Shown here: piece by piece, positions 26,640 to 37,520 of the stretch
How positions within the stretch are numbered: position 1 is the stretch's first letter
Layout: each line of letters opens with the position of its first letter
DNA from: Escarpia spicata
Lineage: Eukaryota; Annelida; Polychaeta; Sabellida; Siboglinidae
Reading direction: 5' to 3'
DNA: 64,000 nt
Assembly: GCA_963995525.1 (NCBI GenBank)
Contig: OZ023206.1
Location: 41,222,969-41,286,968 of the forward strand
Notes under the pieces: generated by a model
What the model was told of the DNA's origin: nothing
The model's input: only the letters and a program-made list of their open reading frames with translations
Database searches by the model: none
Translations under genes and position numbers: made by a program

Positions 26640-27580
26640 TGGTATATAAATGAAGTGCCAGCAAATTTGAGACGGCCCCCTGAAATTATAAGACGCACAA
26701 ATATTATGTTAGACACGGCAACGGCGACTGCAATGGTCAAGCTGGCCAGTTGCTTACATTTCTGATAAGGGGTGTGGTAGGGTGTCAACGTCGAATCTCT
26801 CGCCTAGTTGTAGGGACATTTCACTTCTCCCACAATGTCCCAACCTCCTATCTCTAACCCATTTTAGAGTATCTTCCACCGATCCCATCTTTCACCTCTT
26901 TGTGTGACCAATTTCCCACCTCCTACCAATTGTTTAGGACCACCACCTTTATGTCACAAGCCATTCTTTGGTGGCTAGCTAGAAGCAAGCGATCATATCA
27001 GCGAGTCATGGCGACCCCGCATACATATCGACACAATCGTCTTGCTTTTGGCAACATCTGACGGGAAGCATTTTCTCTGTTGATTTGATCGAAAATCAAA
27101 TGATTGGATTTGACTAAATATTGTTTGGGCTCATTAACATTATCACCTGTAGACAAATTAATAATAATAATAATAATAATAAATATTATTATGTTGCCAG
27201 GTTCAACTATTTGCGCAGATTATAAACGTATTTGCCCACTGCGAACTAGCAATTAGTCACGCTGTTTCAATTAACAATCGTTCCAAGCAAACATAATTGG
27301 CAGGTTCGCTCTTTCATTAGTATCCTATTGTCAGCAACGACGCTCCATAATCAACAATAACCTTCATGGGTTAAACCATTTAGTGACAGAGACTGAACAT
27401 TTATCAAGTTTGCCTTTCATCACCAAACATAATAAATTAACGATTATTATTTAGTTTGTTTTATACGCTATCATACATCATTCCATAAATGGTAATTTCG
27501 GAATGCGATGCTTCGGTTGCGTATTTTGCCTTGTGATCACCCCTGCATGTGTAATGGGTCGTTCCATTCTTCTGTCAAGT
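26640..27580. other. Upstream region of glutamine synthetase, no gene recognised
   Basis: Holds the upstream copy of the 83-bp duplicated segment (27051-27133) and an AAT microsatellite (27159-27190). No other feature was seen. Confidence 0.5.
27051..27133 (+). repeat. 83-bp segment identical to the insertion in glutamine synthetase
   Basis: All 83 bases match 29976-30058 without a mismatch. It contains a 7-bp stem, ATTTGAT/ATCAAAT, around CGAAA. No terminal repeats or ORF suggest a known element. Confidence 0.9.
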
Positions 27581-27582
27581 AT

Positions 27583-27669
27583 CACGTGACGGGGTGTCTA
27601 TAAGGCCTCGATTATTGTCGCAGCAGACGTCTTGCAGCAAATTAACTACGTTGTTCTAACCCAGGACAG
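27583..27669 (+). promoter_or_regulatory. Probable glutamine synthetase promoter and non-coding first exon
   Basis: A CACGTG E-box (27583-27588) precedes a TATA-like TATAAGG (27599-27605). About 30 bases downstream a short GC-balanced stretch ends in GGACAG|GTACGTG at 27669, a good splice donor. The next acceptor in the same orientation, ATTGCAG at 29299, is one base before the glutamine synthetase ATG. Exon 1 would therefore be about 27630-27669. This is inference from signals only. Confidence 0.5.
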
Positions 27670-27689
27670 GTACGTGAAATGGGTCCGGA

Positions 27690-27743
27690 CACTCCTTGTG
27701 GGCAGGGCACTCCTTGTGGGCAGGGCACTCCTTGTGGGCAGGG
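27690..27743. repeat. 18-bp tandem repeat, three copies
   Basis: CACTCCTTGTGGGCAGGG is repeated three times without change, starting 20 bp inside the putative first intron. Confidence 0.95.
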
Positions 27744-28373
27744 CGTGATGCTATGTATACATTATTTCCCATGATTGCGAGTCGGCTAAAGAGAATTAAA
27801 ACCATACTAATTTATGTGCAATTGTTGTATCTATACTATTAATTAAGGATTGTATTGATCTATTAGTGTGGTTTGGATGTAGGCCCTACTTGGTTTTATT
27901 TGCTATATTATGTACGATGTAATTCTGCTTCGACGTGATTCAGAATCCCATTTTAAAGCATACATCAATTGGCACAGACGACATACACTTCGTGGCATAT
28001 CTGTAGTAATGCAGGGCAATTGGTTATCTGTAAAAATTCGATGCAAGAAGAAACATATATGCCTGTCAAAGTCTGCAAAGACTGTGATGTTACCGTCATC
28101 ATAACGTGGTGCCTTCTCCTATCGGAAGGTTGGTTGCCATGTGTAGCCACTCCTTTGCTTTATGCCGTTCTTATCCGGTCTTCACACTTGCCCATCTTCC
28201 CATCCATACCATGCAGCTCCTTGTCCAGAATGCTTTTGGTCTTCATCTACCTGGCTTCACGCCTGAAGTCGTTCTTGAGGTGTAACGATGTGACTAAAAT
28301 AAAAATTGTGCCAACAATATTACAGGACGCTTTTAATTATTAGTGGCGTCTTATAACGCCGTCTTTAATGTTT

Positions 28374-28531
28374 GCATGTGTAATGCAGTGGCTAGAGCCT
28401 CGCTCTCAATCAGAGAACCCGGGTTCGAATCATGTCGAACCTTGGGAAGTTATTTCACTCCACGTAGCTCCAGTTCACCCAGTTGTATGACTGAGTACCT
28501 GGCTATAGACAGTAGTGACTATACACAGTAG

Positions 28532-28573
<42 letters not shown>

Positions 28574-28695
28574 GTAAGAATAGTCTTGGCGCATTAATTG
28601 CGGCGTGGCTAAATTCTTTCCAAAGAAGTTAAGATGGTGTTCGATTGAACAGGTCCGCCAGCGAGTAAAATGCTGTGAACAGTCCTAAGGACTTC
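28374..28695 (+). mobile_element. tRNA-derived SINE, copy 1
   Basis: The 5' tRNA-like part has GTGGCTAGAGCCTCG and the B box GGGTTCGAATC. The body CGAACCTTGGGAAGTTATTT and tail GCGCATTAATTGCGGCGT match the reverse strand of 34350-34640 in order. An AT microsatellite (28537-28571) has expanded inside it. It sits in glutamine synthetase intron 1. Confidence 0.75.
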
Positions 28696-29300
28696 ATACT
28701 GCGATGTATAAGAATTTACCTATTTTAATTACTTTTACTTGACACTGACACTGTCTTACTTTTCAGTCACATTGTGCATTGTTGTCAACTCTTTGCACAG
28801 TTGCCTACACCGCTGAACAGTCTTTTTTCTAGATAAGTTAAATCCCCTCTCTCCGAGGCTTGCAAAACTCGAGGCTCGCAAGTGCGTGTGTGTAAAAAAG
28901 TTAGACATGTTTGAAACACTGCGTGCATGTACGATAATGTCAATGTAGGGGAGACCGGGGCACCATGGACACTGGAGCACAATGGTCATTTTAATGGCTG
29001 GTCACTTGCACTTTAAATTATAACGGGGTGTAACCGAGGTCGGGGCACCTTGGCCTATTATGTTGATATTAACGGTCTTCAATTAGCGCATGCCAGATTT
29101 GTCGACCCATTGTAGGGGATATACAAGCCACCACATTCCACATAATAGAACAGCCAAGCTGGCGAAAGACTATAGTTATCAGCTTCTGAACGTAAGGTGG
29201 CCGTGGCACCCCTGTCTCCCCACTTATATTTCTGTATTAAATACAATGGCATCTATTGATTCTATCTATCCTTTATGGTATGTGTTGATTTCATTGCAGG

Positions 29301-32300
29301 ATGACCAACCAAATAGACTGGAAGTGTCAGGGTGACCAGTCGGCGGCCATAGGTCGCTACATGGGGCTGGAGGTCCCGGACTCCCTCACCCAAGCCATGT
29401 ACGTGTGGATCGATGGCAGCGGAGAGGGTCTCAGGGCCAAGACGAAGACGCTCGACTCTGAACCGAAATGCGCTGAAGGTGTGGTTTACGATGGGCTGTT
29501 GGCTTGAATATGCAGCAGAGTGTTGTAGATGACGGGACCTTCTGTTGAATATCGTAGTGGATCAGTTCATGATATTATGGATGACTAAATAATTGGCGTT
29601 GGATCCTGCGGCCTAGGAGGGATTTTTAGATGGATGTTGATGATAGGATTAGCCTCCCAATATCTAGCGCCTGAAGGTGTTTTCATGAACTTCGGTGATG
29701 TGTGCAAATGGAGGTTTTTAGAAAGCTTCAAAATGTTTTAGGGGAGCCTGGAAGAGGGAGGGTGCAATTTGAGGTTTTTGGAGAGTCTGTAGGTGGGATT
29801 TTTGCTAGCCTCAAGCGGGGTGCAAATGGAGGTTTTATAGAGCTTTTGTAGAAAGTGAAAATAACTTTCTGCTAGAGGGAGTGGTTTCGCAACTATCCAA
29901 CAGAGGGCAACACTGAGCTAAACTGCGCTGTGTGCTGCATTGTAGATTGCCCGGTGTGGAACTTCGACGGGTCCAGCAACATCTGACGGGAAGCATTTTC
30001 TCTGTTGATTTGATCGAAAATCAAATGATTGGATTTGACTAAATATTGTTTGGGCTCAAAAAATCTGAAGGCTGCGATTCTGACATCTTCTTGCATCCCG
30101 TCAGCATCTTCCGTGACCCGTTCCGAGGTGGCAGGAACAAACTTGTGCTCTGTGAGACTTACACGCACGATAAGAAGGCCACGGGTGGGGAACAGTTGTG
30201 CTCTGTGAGACTTACACGCACGATAAGAAGGCCACGGGTGGGGAACAGTTGTGTACGAAACGATCACTTCAAGCAATCGAAACTTATTAATATCTATATT
30301 TTTTTATTGGAAAACAATTCCTTCGGTGACACGTCTACTATGCAACACGTATAATTAGAGAATTAAAGAATTTGCAATGCAACAGATTTATAAATACTAA
30401 CTTGGTATATACTACATAACCTTATTGCATCCATTTGAGAATGTTGACGGACACATCAGTTGATTTTCAAGTAAATACATAATTTAGTAACTTTTACAAC
30501 AACGTCCGCAGAAAAGTTACGAACGGAATCACCTATTTACCCAATTGTCCTCTTCGCTGTAAGTAAAGAGAGGGCGACTACGATGTCATATTGCACTTGT
30601 GCAATCTAGACTGTGTGATATTTCAGAGAGTAACCGGCGTCACTCGTGCAAGGCCGTCATGGACAAAACGAAGGACGCGAAGCCATGGTTCGGAATTGAG
30701 CAGGAATACACTCTGCTCGGTCTCGATAAACACCCGTTCGGATGGCCCAAGAACGGCTTTCCTGGCCCACAAGGTTGGTTGGCATAATTGTTTCTATTCT
30801 TCTACCATACATCCGGGATGGCCATATCACTTTTGTGTATATCGCCCTCTCAAAGAGTTGTCGTCAGCGATCATGATCTTCTGCTGTTCTCTCCCATTCG
30901 CAACTGTTCTTATAATATCTCTTGGTGAAAGGTTTCCGTGTTAACTTGCGTTTTCTCTTTTCCTTTTACCACTCTTTTCTGTTTCCTGTGCTTTCTTTGT
31001 CAACCATGCTCTGTTCCTGTGCTTTCTTTGTCAACCATGCTCTGTATGTGTTCTGGTCATCGCAGTCTACACCCAGCTACTTTCTTTTCTGCGTTTTTGC
31101 CTATCACTTCCATATTCCTTATTCGAATGCCGTTGTTGTCTTGCTTCTATGAATGCATTTACATATATAAGTGAATAAATGTTTTCACTTGAAACTGTAT
31201 TACAATATTTCATATTATGTGCATGTTTAAAATGTAGTGCCTATTATTAATGAAACCTACACCGACGCTCAATGTATAACGATGAACTTATCTAGAACAT
31301 ATTTTTGTAAACAATTTGTTGTTACAGAAACATAAAAAATAGCATATGTTTGTGAAACGTAATGATTACGCTCTCCAGTGTGTTTTATCATTGCAACGCA
31401 ATCACTGAAATGTTCACTGTGCACAATTTCGCATTCCCTAGGATTGACACATGTCGTTACGTTGGATGTATCTGTCTGCTCTGTAACATCGACTCTCCGT
31501 TCTAGGGCCGTATTACTGCGCGGTCGGCGCCAACAAGATTCTGGGTCGTGGCGTGGTGGAAGCTCACTATCGCGCATGCCTCTATGCCGGCATCAAGATA
31601 TCGGGCACGAATGCAGAAGTGATGCCTGCGCAGGTATGTACTCTTTTCACCGATGACGTGCATTGGTCAAAGAAAACAGGACATGCTAGCCTGTACTGTC
31701 GCTTACAATTTGGTGGGGCTTTTATAGTGTTATACATGTATCTCAAGTGTCTACGCTGACAACTGACTGTCGGAAACGATGTATGAGTACTGTACGTACT
31801 TTAATAGGTGGGCATTCGTGGGCAAACAACACGTTTCAATACGTGATACTTGTTATTTTCATGTAATTATGGTATTGGCTTGAGCAGAGTCGGCCTAATG
31901 TGCAAACTTGAATAATACACATCTTCCTGCCATAACATGCGCTTGTAGTGCACATTTTCAAGTCTGTATATCATTTCATAAGCTCTTCGTATTTGTCAAG
32001 ACATCTCTCGAATTTAGTTGCACGCATCGTGGATAGTACTCTTATTGAGAATGTCGACTAGAAACACAATTAACTATCTATAAACGAAACACGAAACCTG
32101 TATTACCTTATATAGGGCACAGTTGCAGCCGTCCATTTTTGTAATTTATAATCACGTTTCACTTGCGAAGATTTGAGTAGCGCCTCTATCGGGTAGTGTG
32201 GAGCAAAATATCAATATGCAAACAACCAACCCGCGTTACTCATACCCCACCATAGTGATGTACATATAAATTATCTTTCATTGTCGCTTTCAGTGGGAGT

Positions 32301-33196
32301 TCCAGGTGGGTCCGTGTGAGGGGCTTGAGATGGGGGACCAGCTGTGGATGGCTCGCTTCCTCCTCCACAGAATCACCGAGGACTTCAACCTCGTCGTGTC
32401 CTTCGACCCTAAACCGATCCCGGGGGACTGGAACGGGGCGGGCGCCCACTGCAACTTCAGCACGAAGGAGATGCGAGAAAAAGGCGGCATCGAGTAAGTC
32501 AATTTATTTCAAGTATAAACCGTCACCAATACTGTTGATTCCCGCCAAGACATATAATCCTTTCTATAAAAAATCCTCCGTAGTTTTAAACAAAAACTGC
32601 TCAAATCGGTATGCACAAGAACAAATGTCATCAGCATAAGTTATTTAGTTTAGGTGATGTTTTATGTTACTTAGTGTTAGTAGTTAGATGACATTAGTTA
32701 GTTGTTATTATGTCAATGCTCATTATAAATTATATAATATGTATTATAATAATTACTGTACTATTATGAATTTGTATTATAAATTATTATTCTTTAATTT
32801 ATATTTATTCTTTATTATTCTTGTTAGGCCATAACATTTATTTATATATTTGCTGTATGTAATCTTATGGTCAAATAAATGATTGTGATTGTTCGTTCTG
32901 CATCCAGCGTCATCAACGCCGCCATCAAGAAGCTGTCGCTGACCCACCAACGTCACATCCACGTGTACGACCCTCACGAGGGCAAGGACAACGAGCGCCG
33001 TCTGACGGGCTTGCACGAGACGTCGACCATCCTCGAGTTTTCGTCAGGTGTCGCTAACCGCAACGCCAGCGTACGCATCCCGCGGACCGTGGCCGAGGAC
33101 GGCTTCGGCTACCTGGAGGACCGGCGCCCGTCGTCCAACTGTGACCCGTACAGTGTCACCGAGATGCTGGTTAGGACCACCATCCTGGGTGAATAG
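29301..33196 (+). CDS. Glutamine synthetase (glutamate-ammonia ligase), with a disrupted second coding exon
   Basis: The enzyme makes glutamine from glutamate, ammonia and ATP in the cytosol or mitochondria. Six coding exons are visible, all with GT-AG junctions: 29301-29478, 29946-30184, 30627-30773, 31506-31633, 32294-32493 and 32908-33196. Exon 1 has [13 protein letters not shown]; exon 2 WNFDGSS (the latch Asp) and IFRDPFR; exon 3 [11 protein letters not shown]; exon 4 [11 protein letters not shown] and EVMPAQ; exon 5 [14 protein letters not shown] and the ATP-site [11 protein letters not shown]; exon 6 RLTGLHETS and [11 protein letters not shown]. The stop is TAG at 33194. Without the insertion the product would be about 367 residues, normal for eukaryotic type II enzymes. 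Exon 2 has a net gain of about 77 bp directly after DGSS, bringing a TGA and a frameshift. No GT-AG pair restores the frame, so this copy is either a non-functional allele or an assembly fault. The rest shows no decay. AATAAA at 33711 is a possible poly(A) signal. Confidence 0.9.
29590..29880 (+). repeat. Interspersed repeat with about 55-bp subrepeats
   Basis: Located in glutamine synthetase intron 2. Three units of GTGCAA-T-GAGGTTTT (near 29703, 29762 and 29819) follow ATAGGATTAGCCTCCCAATAT, matching the reverse strand of 15990-16465. Confidence 0.65.
29976..30058 (+). repeat. 83-bp insertion in a glutamine synthetase exon
   Basis: Identical to 27051-27133. It separates the codons for DGSS (29966-29977) from those for KSEGCDSD (from 30061). 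About nine bases are expected between DGSS and SEG, so roughly 77 bp are extra. The segment introduces TGA at 29984 in the incoming frame and leaves the downstream frame shifted. Confidence 0.88.
30143..30253 (+). repeat. 53-bp tandem duplication spanning a splice donor
   Basis: Bases 30143-30195 are repeated exactly at 30196-30248, with five bases of a third unit. Each unit holds the last 42 exonic bases of glutamine synthetase exon 2, the donor ACGG|GTGGGG and 11 intronic bases. The first donor (after 30184) joins in frame with exon 3; the second (after 30237) would add 53 nt and shift the frame. Confidence 0.92.
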
Positions 33197-33204
33197 GAGA
33201 ACAC

Positions 33205-33375
33205 ATGGACGAGCACGATGTCGTGATCATCGTTCTGAACGAGTCTGACGTCATGGCTGTAGGTCTAGATGAGTATGACGTTATGACTATCGTCATGGAC
33301 GAATATGGCGTCGGGATCATCGTCCCGGACGAGTATACCTTGACCATCGTCCTGGGCGACTAGGACGCCGGGACC
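33205..33375 (+). repeat. 30-bp imperfect tandem repeat in the glutamine synthetase 3' UTR
   Basis: About five and a half units of 30 bp, each resembling GACGTCATGACTATCGTC plus a GACGAGTAT end, begin right after the stop codon. Read from an out-of-frame ATG at 33205 they form a degenerate ten-residue repeat (as in DVMTIVMDEY) ending at a TAG near 33361. Coding use is unproven. Confidence 0.75.
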
Positions 33376-33950
33376 ATAGTCATAACGACAATGCGTTCTA
33401 CCCACGAGTATATAACCTTTGATCCGCGTCTTCGTGTACATTATTTTGTCTAAGATTGGTCAAAACTGACAATTAAAAGTATCCAGTTGCTATTGTTATG
33501 GTATTGTTATGACATCGTTGACTATCGTAATGCAACGGTTACATTGTCTTCATATACCGGACACTTGAACATGACCGATGTAGATTGTTAAGTGTTGCTC
33601 TGGCTGTGATGTGATATATTAATTGGCTTCAGAATGTATACAAAGTTGCGTTATGCACCAGTGGTTACGATCGGTAATTGGTGTTTGTAAAGGAACATGA
33701 CGCATACCCAAATAAATATGTGCCGTTTTCTACGATGTGGAGTCTAGCATTTGTACAATATAGACAACCTAAATGTCTTTATTTATTGTTGTCTGTGGTA
33801 TTGTCTTGTAGGTGTTGTTTTGTTCTGGTGGTTGTTCAGTTGCGTTTACGATTTTTGGTTAACGTGTAAATTATTTATTAGTTTCAAAATAAAACTTTGG
33901 ATGCTTTACTTGTCGCATCAGTTGTTAGTTATTCATTGCGGTACTTTGAT
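33376..33950 (+). other. Probable glutamine synthetase 3' UTR and flank
   Basis: No ORF of note. AATAAA at 33711-33716 and near 33889 are candidate poly(A) signals. Confidence 0.4.
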
Positions 33951-34175
33951 CAAAGCAGTTGAATAAAGAAATTGAATCGTTCTGCGATACGAAATATTAA
34001 AATCGAACGGGTATCGCAATATGTTGCTCTGAGTTTGAAAATATTACGGTGTGTTTCCGATGACGATTCCCGTTTTGGAGGCATAGTACCGGTTAAACAT
34101 GACTCGGAAGCATGTTTTCCCATCAGAGTGAATCGGCGAGGTAAAACGATATAACATTATAGTGCATTTGAATAG
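33951..34175 (+). repeat. Interspersed repeat shared with both sulfotransferase introns
   Basis: About 225 bp align with the reverse strand of 38274-38502 across the full length (TCTGCGATAC, TGTTGCTCTG, CGGAAGCATGTTTT, GCATTTGAATAG) and with the first part of 62971-63096. No ORF; family unknown. Confidence 0.72.
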
Positions 34176-34349
34176 GAACGATGATCAATTACATTCTCAA
34201 ATGCAATGCAACATATGACAATATTCGAGTGCGAGCGTGGTGACGTCATTTCCATATATTGACACCACTTCCTGTCGACAAAGTGGTAATTATGAAAAAT
34301 CTTGCTTTTAAAAAAGGTATAAAAGGTAAGTTTTTATATAGCGTAGTAT

Positions 34350-34640
34350 CCAATCCTCAAGGCACTTAACACTTTACTCCCTAGCAGACATGTTCAAAAG
34401 AACACCATCTCGACTTTTCTAGGAAGCCTCCAACGACGCTGCAATTAATGCGCGAAGGCTATTCGTACACAAATATCCACCACTGTTTATAGCAAGGTAC
34501 TCGTTCATACAGCTGAGTGAATTGGAACAACATAGAGTGAACGAACTTGCCCAAGGTTCGACACCGCAGCACATGATTCGATCCCGGGTTCTTTCGGTCG
34601 AGAGTCCGAAGCTCTAGTCCCATGTCCAAGTTTAATGACG
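34350..34640 (-). mobile_element. tRNA-derived SINE, copy 2
   Basis: The reverse strand begins with a tRNA-like head (GACTAGAGCTTCGGACTCTC, then GATCGAATC). It continues with CGAACCTTGGGCAAGTTCGT and the tail GCGCATTAATTGCAGCGT, the same order as 28374-28695. Confidence 0.75.
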
Positions 34641-34674
34641 ATATAGGACTGACTGGACTCATTACTGATGACGA

Positions 34675-35562
34675 CGAGACGGACTACAGACGAGAAGTGG
34701 ATAGGTTTGTGGGATGGTGTGACGACAACTACCTTCAGCTCAATGTGGGTAAGACTAAATAATTGATAGTTGATTTTAGGAAGAAAGAGTAAGAATTATA
34801 GAGAAGTAGTCATCAAAGGAGAAATAGTGAAAATGGTGGATGAGTACAAGTATTTGGGCATAGTACTAGACAGCAAACTGTCATGGAAGCCAAACACTGA
34901 TGCAATATGAAGAAACTACATACTCGGTTGTATTTCTTAAGGAAACTGAGATCCTTTAATGTACGCCAAAAACTGCTGCAGATGTTTTACACCAGCGGTG
35001 AACATTGTGCTTTACTTTGGTGCAGTGTGCTGGAGTGGCAATATCAGCAACCAGGAAAGGAACAGGCTAGAGAAATATATCAGGAAAGCAAGTGGGTTTG
35101 CAGGGAGGGGACAGGTCACTTTCACATCCACACATGAAAGACAGATAATGGACAGAGTAAAACCGATTTTGGCAGACGATATCCACCCATTCAGACCTGA
35201 ATTTGACAGCAGACGGATAGACGGGAGTAACAGATACAGAGCTCCACGCACTAGAACCACACGCTGTAGGAATTCCTTCATACGTCTGCAATACACATTT
35301 TCAATGCACACATAGACAGATAGATGCTGATGTTGCTGATCCGGCTACTGTCTTCAGTGCATACAGTGTGTGGGTGTGGGTGTGGGTGCGTAAATGTGAT
35401 ACTTAAACTAAGTTATAGTAATTGATTTGCATCATTACTTAATAAATCGAGCTGGTACTGTTGTAAAATACTTGTTTATATTACACATTTTTATGTATGA
35501 GGGTTGATTTTGGTTTTATGCACTCAATGTTGGGATCAATAAAGTTGTATTGTATTGTATTG
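34675..35562 (+). mobile_element. Rex1-like non-LTR retrotransposon, 5'-truncated and mutated
   Basis: Fragments of the reverse transcriptase end and C-terminal region are readable through several stops and frameshifts: LQLNVGKTK, VDEYKYLGIVLDSKLSW, LYFLRKLRSFNV and LLQMFYTSG. The 3' UTR ends in GATCAATAAAGT and TATTG repeats (35545-35562), a microsatellite tail as in CR1-group elements. Placement near Rex1 is from motif recognition. Confidence 0.72.
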
Positions 35563-36138
35563 CACCTCTGCGTCCACGTTTCCACGTAAAGCAACCTACC
35601 TAAATGCTGTTTGCTATTCTGCAGCTCAGCCTTTCCAATTATTAGTCCGACTTGAAATCTTGAAAATATTAGACATAATATATAGTACAGGATAAACAAA
35701 CTTGTTCCACCAAAATAGTTGCGCATTAATGTAATTTTTTATATGTTTAAGAGCTCTTTATAACACTATGGAAATGAATCATGAATTGATTGACCTAGGT
35801 TATATTTGAGGGCAAAATCAACCAATTTTAAACTCATTAAAACACGGACCACACTACTGGCAGCAACGTTGAAACCATGACTACACAACTTATCAGAGGA
35901 TAAACATGTGTATGGTCCACATAGACATGACATAGGCGAAACCTACAATAATATATAGCATGTGTGTAGCACTAGAATGCCGCGTTGTAAACTCATATTT
36001 CACTACGGTGAAATACAGGGCGGCCACCATGACATCAACTCCTCGCATTTTAATACAATTGTTCCGTCTCAACCAATATAGTTAACTACTGGATGGCTGA
36101 TGATGTTATCCGTGCCTCTGTTAAACGAAGTATACTTT
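35563..36138. other. No gene recognised
   Basis: AT-rich sequence between the Rex1-like tail and a TIR element. No supported feature. Confidence 0.4.
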
Positions 36139-36391
36139 GTACAGTGCTAAACTGTTGTTGCGGGTCGTCTGTTTGATGAACAAGCAACGACGACGTCTCG
36201 TCTGACACCATCGTACATTACGCAACGTTTGTTGCTGCGATTAAATTTTCGAATGATTAATCGGTTCAACAACAGTTGTACCGATCAAATAAACAGGCGA
36301 CTCGAGTTTTGTTGAGTTGCGGGCCATCGTACATTGCACGACTGATCTGCATTTAGTCGATCAAACAGACGACAACAGTTTAACAGTGTAC
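36139..36391. mobile_element. Small TIR element, 253 bp
   Basis: GTACAGTGCTAAACTG at the left end and the inverted GTACACTGTTAAACTG at the right end differ at two bases. After a short gap, CGTCTGTTTGAT is also inverted (36165 and 36358 areas). No ORF; non-autonomous DNA transposon likely. Confidence 0.68.
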
Positions 36392-36927
36392 GTCCAGCAT
36401 AATAGGCGTACACTAGACCTTTAGTAACCCCGACCCAACTCACATTAACGTCAATGGCTCAAATCTTTGTATGTTCGCTTTATGCACCGTCGTGGAATTG
36501 TACTTGACGAACCTATAGCTTAGAATGGACACGAAGCCGACCACCAATTAAAGAAGTCCAAACAATTATATCGATATATCTCGAGCACGATCAGCCAGGA
36601 CATCTGATCAAGCCACGCGACTACGCTGGTCGGTTAAGAATAGGCCTATATACAGGTGCATGTGTCAGGTGTGTCTTGACAGTCGGAGAACGCCACGATT
36701 GTAGGAACACTATCGCACATGATGGGCAGTCCCTGGCACTCTGCCGAATAGTTAGCAAAAATAAATGGTTTCCCAAGTTTACACTTGTACCAATTTGAAC
36801 TTGATGAACATACGTCTTTCCGTAACACAGTTATATAGTCTGGCCACCACTGTTGCTTTCCTGCATGGTTAATGCTTCAGTCTGTTCTGCGATGTTGTCT
36901 GCGTTTTCTATTGATTAAATGACTTGA

Positions 36928-36928
<1 letters not shown>
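36392..36928. other. No gene recognised
   Basis: A Cys-rich 60-codon minus-strand ORF (36646-36828) is present, but no splice context or family match could be made. Confidence 0.35.
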
Positions 36929-36981
<53 letters not shown>

Positions 36982-37060
36982 TGTGTGTGCGTGTGTGCGT
37001 GCACGCGTGTGTGTGTGGTGGGGAGTGTCTGTGTGTCTGTTTCTGTGAGTGCATGCGAGT
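36929..37060. repeat. GT microsatellite
   Basis: About 25 uninterrupted GT units are followed by GTGC/GTCT variants. Confidence 0.95.
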
Positions 37061-37520
37061 GTTTCGGAGTGTATTTTCCTGTGCTAGAACGACGACGAAC
37101 GGGTTGCTCGAATGACACATGACACAGATCGGTTAAATGTTCCAATTCGACAAGTATTCACCAACGCAATAGATGTGTGAAATATTAAACGACATTACAA
37201 TCACTGCGTAAACATTATTCATTTACACATATAAACGGCTGTCTGTATAGACAGAGAGATAAACAAATACTTGAAAACTTCAACAACTAAATATACATTT
37301 ACATTCTTGTCTGTACTATTTTGTGTATAACGTCATCATATTTGTGACAAGAGTCCACTTAGTCTATTATTCCCGTATGCACATTGCGGGTCTTTCTTCA
37401 ACTGCGTTGGTCACTGGGTCATCACCGACTTGATCATCTGGAAGTATTATTCCAATCATTCATTCATTAATGAATGAATTAATAAATTAATTCATTCTTG
37501 CATTCCTTAATTTATTTTTC

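Noticed and set aside
29946..30184. The 83-bp insertion as a small intron
   Set aside because: GT and AG dinucleotides in the region do not give any removal that restores the frame, and there is no polypyrimidine tract.
36646..36828. Cys-rich 60-codon minus-strand ORF as a further exon of the sulfotransferase
   Set aside because: The sulfotransferase already ends in a clean stop at 37521, and no good acceptor or family match supports this ORF.
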